Origin: Tigriopus japonicus
Lineage: Eukaryota > Arthropoda > Copepoda > Harpacticoida > Harpacticidae
Direction of reading: 5' to 3'
DNA length: 64,000 bases
Assembly (NCBI GenBank): GCA_010645155.1
Contig: CM021323.1
Span: forward strand, 7,194,250 to 7,258,249
Position numbers and translations under genes: made by a program. Shown in pieces: positions 25,801 through 37,521 of this stretch (positions are counted from its first letter, which is position 1; each line of letters begins with the position of its first letter). Below the pieces are notes generated by a model. It had not been told where the DNA came from and searched no databases. It saw nothing but the letters and a program-made list of their open reading frames with translations.

Positions 25801-28800
25801 GAAACCTAAGGGAGAGAAAGAGGGGGGATAACGACAATGAGAACTTCTCAGGAAATAATTATTTGATGAGAAGATCTCTTACTTGACATTCGTAAACCCC
25901 CGCGTCTCGCTCTTGGACATATTTGATCTGAAGAATCCAGTCGAACGAGCCCTCTTTGTGAAGGATGGAGAAGCGATCATCCGAAGTGTAAGTTTGCACT
26001 CCATTGGTTAGAATGTGCCAATCTCGCAAACGGATCCACGAAATCTGAAATGAGCAAGAAGGCACATTTTTTGAGGTTTCGGAAGGAAAATATTTTGCTG
26101 AGTTTTCTTTCGTTCGTGTAAAAGAGTCTGTTCATTTATCAGGTGGCCCTGGGAATTTTCTTGTCTCCAAGACCTTGTCCACAAAAAGAACCATCTCAAA
26201 CTGTCAGACGGAATTAGAAACGGCCCAATTGGCAGATCCTCTGAATGAGTATGGTCGATCAACATAATTGAATTGGCTCGCTAATGTCGCAAACCAGGCG
26301 CCCCTCATCAACATCAAGATAATAGTAATAATAATGATGATAATGCGCCACCATTCACGAATGCATCCGAAACAAATTGCCAAGGTCAGCTGGATGTGGC
26401 GGGGATGAAAACTATCTGACACATCTTCGTGGTTGCCTATCTCAGTTCCAATTGAGTAACCACTGACGGGCTCGCTCATTGAGTGACCATCAGCCCATCC
26501 ACCAAGCAACTCAACTGACTTGGGAAAAGACACAGACGAACAGAGAGAAGGAGAGAAAAACGAACTGACGAAAGACAGGGCCAAACCGTAATACGACGAC
26601 AGTAGTTGGCGTTATTGCCAAGACAGTGCGAGATGAGCATTTTTAGTCCATGATCCCTCGCAGAGGGGCAAATAGAACATCAAGAATTTATAGGGAAAAC
26701 ATTTTTCGCCTAAAAATGACAGTGTTGCGCTCTAGATTCCCAAAAACGTATAATTTAATGTCCCATGACCGCATTTTTTTTTACTTTATGTAGTAAAAAT
26801 CCCATGAGAAGCTCGTAATATAAACATTTTAATCTATCCTCGGGGTCATTTTTAACACTTTCTCATATTCACCAATTTGACAATTATCAAATTAAATAGA
26901 AATGACCTTCCACATATCATGGCAAACGCAATCTTAAGTGAAAATGCTTGTTTTGCAAAACTGCACGCGCTTATCGATCGAAAAGAACAACTGCAATGGC
27001 TCAAGGCGAGAGAACAGACAGACAGGCCGACTAAGTTTGGACTTTCACGTCCTAAAGGACCCATCCCCAAACGAAACGAATAGGCTGAGCCATTCCAGAG
27101 ACCACGACGAGATTAGAGCTCTGGAAGTCGTCTTGAAAGCATCAAGCGTCGAAAACCGGGTCAACCATTGGTGAGCAGCCACTGCACAATGAATTGAAAG
27201 ATATCGGGGCCGATTTGTTCCAATTGCCTTGGGCACAAAGAGTGAGTGTTCCATTGGAGGTGAGTATGGGCGTACTCTCTCCAAAGACCAGAGAGTCGTC
27301 ATGATGAGTACGATTGAAACTGGTGCGTTTAATCAATCATCCTGTCAACGTGGCAGCAAAATTGAAGTCCTTCGACCACAAAGGTCAGACACTTGATCGT
27401 TCCTGAGTTCCAACTTGGCACAAATTCCACCATTCCAGAGGGAACAAGAAATCTGCTTACAAGGGAATCATTTCAATCGTGATCGAGGTTTAAAGCTTCC
27501 ACATGAAGGATTGCTCCCTTTGATGCGTTCCATTAACGACTTGATCCAACTTCTCCGACCTCCGGCTAAAGTTTGGCACATGTTTTTCCTCTCCTCGTTC
27601 CACGAAAAGTGCAATTGAGCTAACTCCATCCAGTTTCGTTTCATTCGGCTTTAGTGCACTTTTCATTCATGACATCAAACCATGCGGGAGACCTCTTTTC
27701 CGTCGACAATCGTTCTCCAGGGAAATGGGACCAGGCAAAATTTGTCCAATTTGGGACGCCTAAACCCAACAGCTGGGTTTCCCTCGACTACGGTACTTGG
27801 ATCTCGCTTGGCTCAAGTCAAGCGAGCACTGGATCACTTCCAATCATTATTTGCACCAAAACAAGGCCACCATGGGATTGTCAGCGAGGTCGCGTTCCGT
27901 TCAATCTCTCAATCACGGAGCAAGAAATGAATGCAATGTTGTTATGCCAGCTCGCATAACCGACGAAAAGGGGTCACACAGGGTTATTATGTTCACGCCC
28001 TTGAACAAAGAAACGAGAAAAGGCATGCCAAAAGGATTATGCAAAAAATATGCATTGCCAAGCGGAACTCGAAAGGCATTAGGGCAAACAATCGCTCCGT
28101 ACTGTTTCGAATACTAAATGAGCAATATGTTCCGCATTGTGTGGAACAGGATTTCAACCCAACGTACAAAAGCAACTCCGTATCAATAATAATTAGGAGT
28201 AAATTGGTTTCGATACCACAACAATTACAATCCAGATTGTTTGAGTTAATAGTATAATCTTCAGTCAAAATATTCATAACGTAGGACTGAATATGATGTA
28301 TGGGAAAAGAATTGTGCCACGTGGCAACCCTGAAAAAGTTTTTTTTTTGAACAATGCCCATTCTCAGGCATTTGAAATACAGGTATCACTATCATTTATC
28401 CTCTTGCAAATCCTTTTGTCACTCGCAGAAAGACATTTGCAGACGGAATTGCTTCATATTTTATTCGCAAAGTAATTTCCCAACAAAATCGATGACCCGG
28501 AATGCAAAAAAAGGCTTTCTCCAGACTGAAATGGCATTCAAGTCAAATTAAATGTCCTGTTACTTTAAGTTTCTCGAAGCGAGCACAAATCTCCTTTCAT
28601 TTGCATAGAAAAGGTAAAAACCAGAGGGATCAACCAACATAATTTTGGCACCACAATCCAAATATAAACTCACTTTTGAAAAGGTCTTAAATCAGGTGGG
28701 AAATAATGTACCTTATGTTATCCTCAGGTACGAAAAGAAATTCGCAAACTAATGTCAAGTAGGAACGCCTTGGTACCGAAAGGTTTGACAAAACCTATAA

Positions 28801-31800
28801 ATTCCCTCGTCAGCACGAGGAGTAAATGACAGGACTCAATAAATATCTAGTCCAGGGTTCATATTGTCATTTTGAGCCTCTCTAACCTTGCTTTCATCGT
28901 TCCAGAGTGCGAAATTTCAGGCCATTCAAGAGACATAAATAATGAACAATGCCATTTCATAACAAAACATTTGATGAACACTCGCTTATGATCTTCTTAT
29001 CGAGCCCATTGAACGAGGTGTACTTTTTAATGCGATAGCAGTACATTTCTTGCCCTACTCGTTAGTCCTAAATAAGTGTAAAATGTGGCCACGTTTTTGT
29101 GCGAGTAATACACTGAAATGTAGTACATAACTCTTCTTTATCGACAATCGTTTTCTACGCTACAAAAAATGGTTCAAACACACCTTAAGCCTTTTCCAGG
29201 AGAGCACGAAAATCGCAAAAGAGCCTGAATGAATTGGACTTGGGGGAAAAGGCTGCCCTTTTTGTGGGGAAAACGTGCTAAAACGGACGCTACTTTCCCC
29301 AAACTTTCTGCCACATTGCCTTTCATAGGCCAAAGCTCATTTTTACAGGGGTCTTTGAAAAATTCATCACTGATTGAGAATTTTATGGGGCAAAAACCAA
29401 CAAGAAAATGCGCAACCAGATCCACAAAACCAGCCACAAGGGTCCCGTTTACAGGAGAACTTGAACAAAAAACTGAGCAAGGGCTCGCCAGCTGCGAATC
29501 TAGCCCTAATTTGACTCACAGGCCATGTGGAAATAGTAGACCAGCCAAACATGCAATCAACCGTTTTTTCCTCGTCATTCACATGGTTCTTCAGAGAACC
29601 CAACCACACTGATGACTTGGATCATATCGACGAGATTCATAGACGAGACCTTGAACCTTTTAGCTAATAGCCAAGGGCCTTTAAAAAGGCAGCCTTCCAT
29701 TTTGAAATTGCCATAAGTACTCAGATATGCAAGTTTGGCATATTCTTCTTAGTGTAGCTGAGTGTCCAAAGGAGGCAACCAGAAAGAAGCTTGAGGAGAT
29801 TCACGTGAGATTTCGGTTGTGGACCCAAGTGGAACAAGAACGTAATTGCTAGCCAGTGAGTGAGTGAGTGAAGCCAGCCTTCAAGGTTGGTACCACTCGA
29901 GTGAAAGAACGCATTGACATTCATACACGGGTTTGAATGGTTGTTCACCGCAAGCTAGCAAGTTCCTGGGAACAGTTCTCCAATGTGCGGACATACTAGA
30001 CAGGGCGGAACGTGAAATAAGAATAATGACCTTTTTTGTCTTCCCTTGGTCACTGCTCCAAATCGAAGGCTGTCGTGCAAAAATACTTTGAAAAACAAGT
30101 CTTGCTTGAGCGGCTTCCTCTGTCTCTGTCCTAATGAACATTTCTTTTCTTTTTTTTCTAAAAGGAAAAAGTTTGAGGCATTGATTTCCTTCTCTTGTTA
30201 CAAGGTCTACCGAGTTATTTTTCAAGTTTTGTTGTCCCTTCCTTTCATTACGGGCTTCTCAGACAACGAACGAAGGTCCCTTCAAAGGCCAACCCAAGAG
30301 CAAGAGAGAGACAGAATACGAAAGAGAACACAGAAGGAGAGAACTCGATTCTATAAAAGCTCATTTGATTGCTGTTGACACAACACTGATTTCTTAAGGA
30401 AGAATCTCCTTCAAGATGTTTAATATTAAAGTAGAAACTCATTCACAAGGTTTGATCAACCCCGTCAAACAAACGTTTGCGAAAAAAACCCCAAGAAATA
30501 ACAGCCTTTATATGCCATTATGTAGGTCTTAAGGGCATGCCAAGAACACCGACTTGGATTCCAACGAACAATTAAAGGTTAGCCACTCGTTGATACCTAT
30601 TAGCCCTCGCCAACTCTAACCTTGGAATGACAACTAAGACTCTGACGATGATGACGACGGCCTTGATGGCTTGTAATGTCCTTAGTCGGACATTGAAGGC
30701 AGGTAAATAAATGACAACAAGGCTACCTTCTGGCACATTAGCGAGCCAAACTTTTTTCTTTCTGACTAATCCAGCCTAAGGAAACAAGACCGGAGAGACG
30801 AAGGCCCCCTCAGCATAAAACTGTTTTGAAACTGAGGGGCCTTTCTTTCGGCTATTGTTTTGTGCCTTTTCGCAATAACGGGCCATGTGGCTCTTAGGCG
30901 AAACGAGACTTCTTTGGCCCTCATTGGCAGAGTGCACGACAATATTTGTATTCTAAAATCATCCACCATCGTCAGGCCTCGGATTTCCAAGAAGCTTTTA
31001 GCGGCAGTTCATTGCTCAACTCGGTTGGTACATTTTTCGTGGGAATGGGGTGTGTATTAAGGCACAAGTGGGTTCATGTTTTAGTAAGTTAGGTAGATAG
31101 GATAGAAAAGGGATACTAACACTCGGATAACTCACTGCCCGATCTCCGGAATTGACCACAGGGCAATGTAAAAAGATGGACCCTTCGAGTTGGGCGGTGA
31201 TATTCGTTTCCGAGTCGGCGAATTCCGGCTCAGCTGGCTCATCGGGCAAATAAAAACCACTTGGATGGTTCTCCAATAGAAATGGCTCTGAAAAGGAGAA
31301 CGATATCGGATTGAGAGTCATTGTTAAACAATCCACTGTGCAACGGAAATGAACACGTTTTGAATAGACTACAGAGGACCTCTGAACACGCTGGAGAATT
31401 CACTTAAATAGCTAAGGTTTGAAGAGGTCCATTTGGGAGGTTGCGAAAACAGGCCCTAGATTGTAATCTGCCACCATGTCAACAATGCCTTTCAAACCCC
31501 TTTTTTGGGTTCGTCGATATTACTCAAAACCTTGTGAGTCTCAAACGGCTAATTAGTCTTGTTTGGAATTAGTCTCATCAAAACCCATAAACACTCTTAA
31601 TCAAAGGCAAAATGACACGAAAAGTGGTGGATAAGATTGTCCGGGAAGTTTACTTTAGCCCACGAGAACCTGAATTATTGCACTCCATCCAACCTTATGC
31701 TATTTCCGAGAATGTCCGCCTTGCAATTGGAAAGATGCATATTCTGCCAATATAACTCAGGGTTAATGTCATTTTCGCATGTCGATGTGCCATCTCTCGC

Positions 31801-32846
31801 AAGGGTTCCTACATATAAAAAGGCAGAACAGGAAAAGACCTCTTTATGTAAACTCGTCGAGCCTAAAGTACGAGTACATGTGACTACAATGAGAAAGGGT
31901 GAAAGGGGACTGTGGTTGGGAATAAAACCCGGCTTCATCATAACAAACACAGAAATGCGGTTCCTAATGACATTGGAGCATGACATCCCTCGTTAAGTTT
32001 TTAATGCTCATATGCAATAGGCAATAAACATGTTTTCAATCGGGCCTCCAAGTTTCCCCTTAACTTTGAGCGAATGGTAGGCATAACCGAGAGTTTCTGA
32101 AATTGGAACTTCAAAATAAAGTCCTTGGGGAGTGACTGAGTGTCTGTGAGCCCAAAGGCATATTCAATGACTTAAGAAGATTGATCCCTGCTCACAATTA
32201 TGCAAATTCAAGCTTGTCCAAACTTTGTCGGCAACCCTAAGAAGAGATGCCGAATTTTTGGGCTAATTTTGAATTCTACATCCAATCCACTCAGAAGCCT
32301 TTTGAACCCATTTCACCTATCCACTCAGTTGAACCCAACAGAAAGAGAGTGAAAAGGAAAAACGAATGAGAAAAGCCTCCTGGAGTCTCTCTTTCTCCTG
32401 GTAGCTTGCTCAACAACTTGGAATGGAATTGGGCATCCGAGACGACGATGATATTGAAAGAGATCCACTGAGAGAGAGCACCAAGGACGGCGAACTTGCC
32501 TCAGACAGCCTTGGCCTTGATCCTGACTGACTTCGAACTCAGTCTCGTTTGAAGAGGACCGTCAAGGCTTAAGACTCACCTTCAAGGTCAGTGGTGAGCT
32601 TGTCTCGATGTGGAACTCTATCACTAGGTTGTGATACCACTTCAAACTCGCTAACTTCCAACACGATTGACAAATGGCACACCACATTGGCAGTAGTTCA
32701 CATAGCTAACTAACTCTACTATGCAAGATGAAGGATTTCCAAACGAGAAACTTACCTTTGTGATTTGTGGATGATAATACTACAGGGAAGAGAAGCAAGA
32801 TGAGTGGCAGTTGGTTCATGATGGTTCCAACGTCTCGTAACTTCAT
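22883..32846 (-). CDS. dpr: Dpr-family two-Ig-domain cell-surface protein, complete, six coding exons
   Basis: Coding exons (minus strand): 32846-32756, 31287-31136, 26044-25883, 25805-25654, 25534-25332, 23037-22883. All junctions are GT-AG with matching phases, and the exons sum to 915 nt (304 residues plus stop). The first ATG follows an in-frame TAA. Residues ~10-26 form a hydrophobic signal peptide. Ig1 has C72, W84 and C134 and carries the Dpr signature SWIRLRDWHILTNG, then TYTSDDRF. Ig2 has C176, W190 and C235, with FVFWFHNDRM and DSGNYTC. Possible N-glycosylation sites are N59 and N232. Residues 285-298 are hydrophobic and end in a short polar tail, which suits a GPI signal or a tail anchor. 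Dpr proteins are neuronal surface proteins that bind DIP partners and guide synaptic matching; that role is family knowledge. Which Dpr paralogue this is cannot be decided here. Introns are 1468, 5091, 77, 119 and 2294 bp. No stop or frameshift interrupts the model. Confidence 0.94.
23038..32755 (-). other. dpr introns: content
   Basis: Introns 1 (31288-32755), 2 (26045-31135) and 5 (23038-25331) are long. No nested gene was recognised; frames such as 27654-27959 (plus) lack domain or splice support. Intron 2 separates the two halves of Ig1, the usual place for a regulatory or alternative-splicing intron, but no alternative exon was found. Confidence 0.45.
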
Positions 32847-35800
32847 TCTCACGACACAATTAACGAAGGCCTGATGTTGTTAATCACCATAAGCAATCCT
32901 GAAAATGAAGCCAAGATTTATGGTCATTGAGGCAAAGACAGTTTAATTAAAAAGGAGTTGCAAAATGAACAAGGTTCGCACTTTTTAGTCATGGCCACCA
33001 AATATATTTAGTAAGACTTTTATTCGCCGAATTATTGTTCAAATTCAACCATTCAAAGAAGTGCCCATGGCAATGCAACCAAAGCCGGATTCACTCACTC
33101 TTAAGAAATTTGGCATTTTTGACCGTATCACCTTAACATTGAATACAGAACCAGAATCATCAATAAATTTGCATGAGAAATTGCAAAGGAGATTGAAAAC
33201 ATGCTTATTGTGTCCTTTTTTTGGAAGTTTTCTTTCTCATAAACAAAAGGTAAAATGAAGCTTTCAAACATCTCTGTCATTAGGGACATGGCCATTAAAC
33301 TTCGGTCTCTAGTAATTGGGCCGTTATTCTCAATGTTTCCCCAAAGGCTACGACGAGGTCATTCTGGACCCTTTTTGGCAATTTCTGCTTCTTTGACAAC
33401 GCGAGTGCAATCGTATCAAATTGAGGCGATTAGTATTCCAATCCTTCTGTTCCGAAAAAGGGTTGAGGGAAGGAAAACGGCAACCACCATTTCGTTATTA
33501 CTCGTCGAACGCGTGACTTGAGGAACAGAAGGGCCCAGCGTGACCCAATTTCTCCGAGAACCTTCAAAGAACCGCAAATAACCTGGTTGGAAGGGGCAAT
33601 TCGGCCTCGACGCTTCACGGGTCCAAATCATTGGATATTTTGACTTGACTTTCTTGGCCAAATAGCCTTCTTCTAAAGTTTCTTGAGACCTAAGAAACCT
33701 TCCGAGATCCAAACTCCGCTTCAATGACACTCCAGTAATTACATATATTTCCGTTGGCCTTCATGTGAGAACTGATGAATACACCTTCTAAGGATCAATG
33801 AACGGAGAGGAAGGATAAGAGAACATCCAGACATCAAGATGGCTTAGAAACCACATCACCTTGTACAATAAATACTGATCAGCCTTGTTACGAGGCCCGG
33901 ATGACCTTACTCGTTGGACAGGATGTGTTCCCATCTGTGACCTGCTGACATTTAGATAAGACAGCCTTTCACGACGACGCATCTTGAACGACTTGACCTT
34001 TGGACCAGAGCAGGATCTTAACCCTGTCTTTTTTTTAACTCCACATCCACTCTTTTGAATGGTGGCAATATTCAAATGAGTCTCACAAAAAGATCCTTTA
34101 TGGCTTTCTCTTAGGCATTACAAAAGTACTTTTTCGAAATTTCAAAACAGATATGTGCAGGTGTGTGTTTCCATGGCTTATTTTATGGCAAAGTTGGGTC
34201 ATTTACCTGGAAAGCCCAAACTTTTAGTGTGAGGTAATTTAGTTTCCGACGTGCTAGACAATTCTAGTTTGAGTTAGCTGAAAGCATGATTCAATTTAGA
34301 GCTCCCTTGAAACCCCTCAAGTCAATATTGACCCACGTGTTCGGCAGAAAAGAAAAGAGAAGAAAAAGTACGAAGGCGCTTCTTTCTCCTTCTTGGTTTA
34401 GCACTTTTTTCTTGATTTTGGACACGATGTTAGACAATATTTGAAGCCAAAAAGAGGCTGATAACTTATTCAGGTCTCGTTTTTCTCGGTCGCCCTTCCA
34501 GTTGATATGTATTCATTCAGAGATTCATCCACTAGAATAATGAAGGAAGCTTTCATTGAATAAATAGTAGCACAACCCAAGTCTGTAACCGACCACAATC
34601 AGTTAATTACAATTTACTGTTTCTCGCAAACATTCAAACTCGTTCAGTACCAAGTATACAACGCCGGACTTTCACAATAAGAAAGTAAGAAAGCTTTATG
34701 CATTTCATGAGGCCATTGGCGAAAAATCCATTGGAGACCTTAGAAGCGTTCTAACAATAACAAGAGTAGCGTACAAAAAATGGGCGAAACAAGCGAAACC
34801 GACTCTTTCTCACATGGCCTTCAAAGTACTGAGAGAGAGCGTTGTTTTTTTTTTTTAAACGAGTCTTGGGGATTCTCTCGCTTGGACTCAGCCTCAATTG
34901 GAAGTTACATGGAAGGACCCAATGCTCGATGTGGAGCCAACCGACGAAGGGATAAAGCTTCTACGGCTGCCCGAGTTTCAATTTTTGGCAAGATTAGACC
35001 GACCCACTTTGGGGCTTTTCTTAATATCTTCACGCCTTCCTCTTTCGAAAGAACCTCATAGCCATGAAAATTGTTATTAGCAGATCAGAAGGATAAAATG
35101 GGAAACTTGATCTCCCTCCAAACAAGAGCCTTGTACGCTTGATTGAATGAACTTCATTTTTTACCCGTGCTTGAGGTACTCTTTCGGGTGTCATGGCATG
35201 GTCACATTTGGACCCGTGGAGGGATCTCTGGGGAGGATCTCAATATGTCAAGTGTCTCAACTGGGCTTTCTGTGCCTACGCCAAGGAGTAATCATCATAA
35301 TTTCCAAGACCCCCTTCGTCCTCTTTGTTGAGGCCGTGGCCACAAAATAGAGGATACGCAATGAAAGAAAAGTTCCCGTGGAACAGTGAAATTTTCGAGT
35401 TGGGCGCGGAGGTTTCTTGGCAAAGGTGTTAAAGGGGCAAGAGGATGAAGGGAGGAGAAATGTACCATTAGGGAAAGTGAAACCCGCGGAACCACCGGGG
35501 GTCTCAAATGTTGCACATGGTTCCCGAGAGATTGGTCCTGTTCCACCTTGTTCCAAATTTGAGCACACCCATATAATATAGACGGGCATTGAAGGCGCCG
35601 GGAGAACATGAAGACATGGAGGAGAAGCCTTTACTCAAGAGACGAAGCGGATGTATCAAGTTTTTTCCCTCCCTCTTTCAACATTCCCCATCCTTCATAA
35701 CCCGAGTTAAAACACCCAAAGTTGCACTATAGAGTCTTAACAGAAAGCAAGGCCGCATTAGAAGTTCATGTCTGAGGGGGTTTTGTCGAAAACTTCCTTG

Positions 35801-37324
35801 ATCTTTGCCATAAACCAAATATGGAATGACTAGGATCCCTTTGTAACGCTTTGGGTGCTCCAGGGCTAACAAGTCAAAGACCTCCCAGACTTAAGATTTC
35901 AATCTTGGAAAAAAAATATCTACGATCTGAACCCATGGCAAATGCATCGTCCCAATGTGTTCCACTCGCCGAGATAAAAGCACATTTTCGCTTTCCAAAG
36001 TCAGAAAGGAGATGCTTCAAACGTCTCACAAATATCGGAAAAAAGCAAGAGGTCCATAAATTTTGACCTCAAACAGTTATTGGATGTGACTTGGAACTCG
36101 GGTGGTTCCAGAAATTCCCAAGAAATCTTTGAGAAGCCATTGTATCTCTTTCATGGGCTTCAATCAGGTCTCTAAGCCACCGGACACCTGGAACCATTTT
36201 CTTTCAGGGTTCCAATCCGTCTGACCCTTGGGAACTGAGATTGGTCATTGGAATGACCTCAGCTAAGCCCTTAACCCTTCCATACAAATCATGTGCCCTA
36301 AGAAGAGCTACGTGCTCATCAAAAGCTCTCCAATGGTCTCACATCTCTCCCCAAAGACTGTTTGTAGTATGTAAATCTGACGGGAATCGTCTGTAGCTCA
36401 TTCCTCACACGACCAATGATGAAGCCCCGAGAAGATCAGTTGCCAGGATATGTCAGGGTTATGAAGCTCGGTTAATACTTAGAAGACCATTCAATACATG
36501 GTATCAACGGATGGGATCCACGGGGAACATGGTTCTCTCTCTAACTATCTGATAATTATGCCTCGATACAAACCGAGATGCTCATTGTCTATTATTCTTG
36601 CTCTCTCTCTCAGTACATCTTGAGTAAATAAACCAGGATAAAGTGGGCTTGTGCCATGGCCAATCCTAGAGGGAAGCTTCAACTGATCAAACCCTAAGGC
36701 TGCGAGAGAAGCGATCTCAAAAGTCCCTCGGCCATTCTTAGAGGAAGAGGAGCAAGATAATGGGTTCCTGGCCTCGGAATCCTTCGGAGGAAAACGATGA
36801 AGCGAGCAAGTCCTTGGCTCATATCTAAAAGAAGGAAGTAGTCAGACTTTCCGTGCGTCTAATTGTTGTTGGGTTGATGAAAAAAGGGCGCTTGTGGTTG
36901 GTTGGTTGGTTGGTTGGTTGGTTGGTTAAGCACTTTCCTTCTCTATGGATTAGAAGAAGAAGATATGACGAACAGCTAATCGAGTTGAAAGGCAACGTCA
37001 TCAACTTGCCCGACTTTCGGATTAACCCGGAACTCAATCAACCATTCTGGTATGAACCAAGATCATTAATGTCATCTGGTGACTTACAACGAGAATTTTA
37101 TAGCGCGTGACCACTTGTAAATTGATGTCCATTTACATCTTTCTGGTGATTTGTTAATTTACATTGAGAAAATTACTCCGCGCTGAAGTTACTTGAAAGC
37201 GTTAATTTGAAATTAGTAAATAATGTCAGTGAAAGTTAAGTTCCACGGACTCTAAAATAGGTTTTGCATGTCTCTTAAAACTCTCGAAAAAGGTTCAATG
37301 TTTGGTCTAAAATTAACACTAACA
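32847..37324. other. 5' flank of dpr and intergenic DNA
   Basis: Holds the dpr 5' UTR and promoter, not resolved: no TATA-Inr pair with convincing spacing was seen. A plus-strand frame around 34860-35080 has protein-like composition (WKDPMLDVEPTDEGIKLL) after a poly-T tract but no downstream donor. Otherwise empty. Confidence 0.4.
36896..36927. repeat. (GGTT)8 microsatellite
   Basis: Eight GGTT units without interruption; open frames across it encode GWLV-type repeats and are artefacts of the repeat. Confidence 0.95.
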
Positions 37325-37521
37325 TGTGGGCCCAAAGGTGGTCGTTGGTGGGCCCAAGCGAAACTCCAAAATAGTGGGCCTGCGAGCCATCCATGGTACT
37401 GTGCTCGTGGGCCCAAAGCTGTCATTTGAGGGCCTCTGGACGAATCAATGTCTGCTTGGTGGGCCCTTGATAACATGGTCATATTGGTGGGTCTTGACCT
37501 AAAAACGGTTGCCAACCCCTG
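37325..37521. mobile_element. Terminal fragment of a hAT-like element with GGGCCC subterminal repeats
   Basis: The right end GGTTGCCAACCCCTG (37507-37521) is the inverse of a CAGGGGTTGGCAACC hAT tip. Upstream, GTGGGCC or close variants recur seven times (near 37326, 37349, 37374, 37406, 37429, 37459 and 37488) at roughly 20-35 bp spacing, like the subterminal transposase-binding arrays of hAT elements. No matching left tip or target duplication was found, so it is a truncated copy, possibly related to the 6586-6831 element. Confidence 0.55.
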
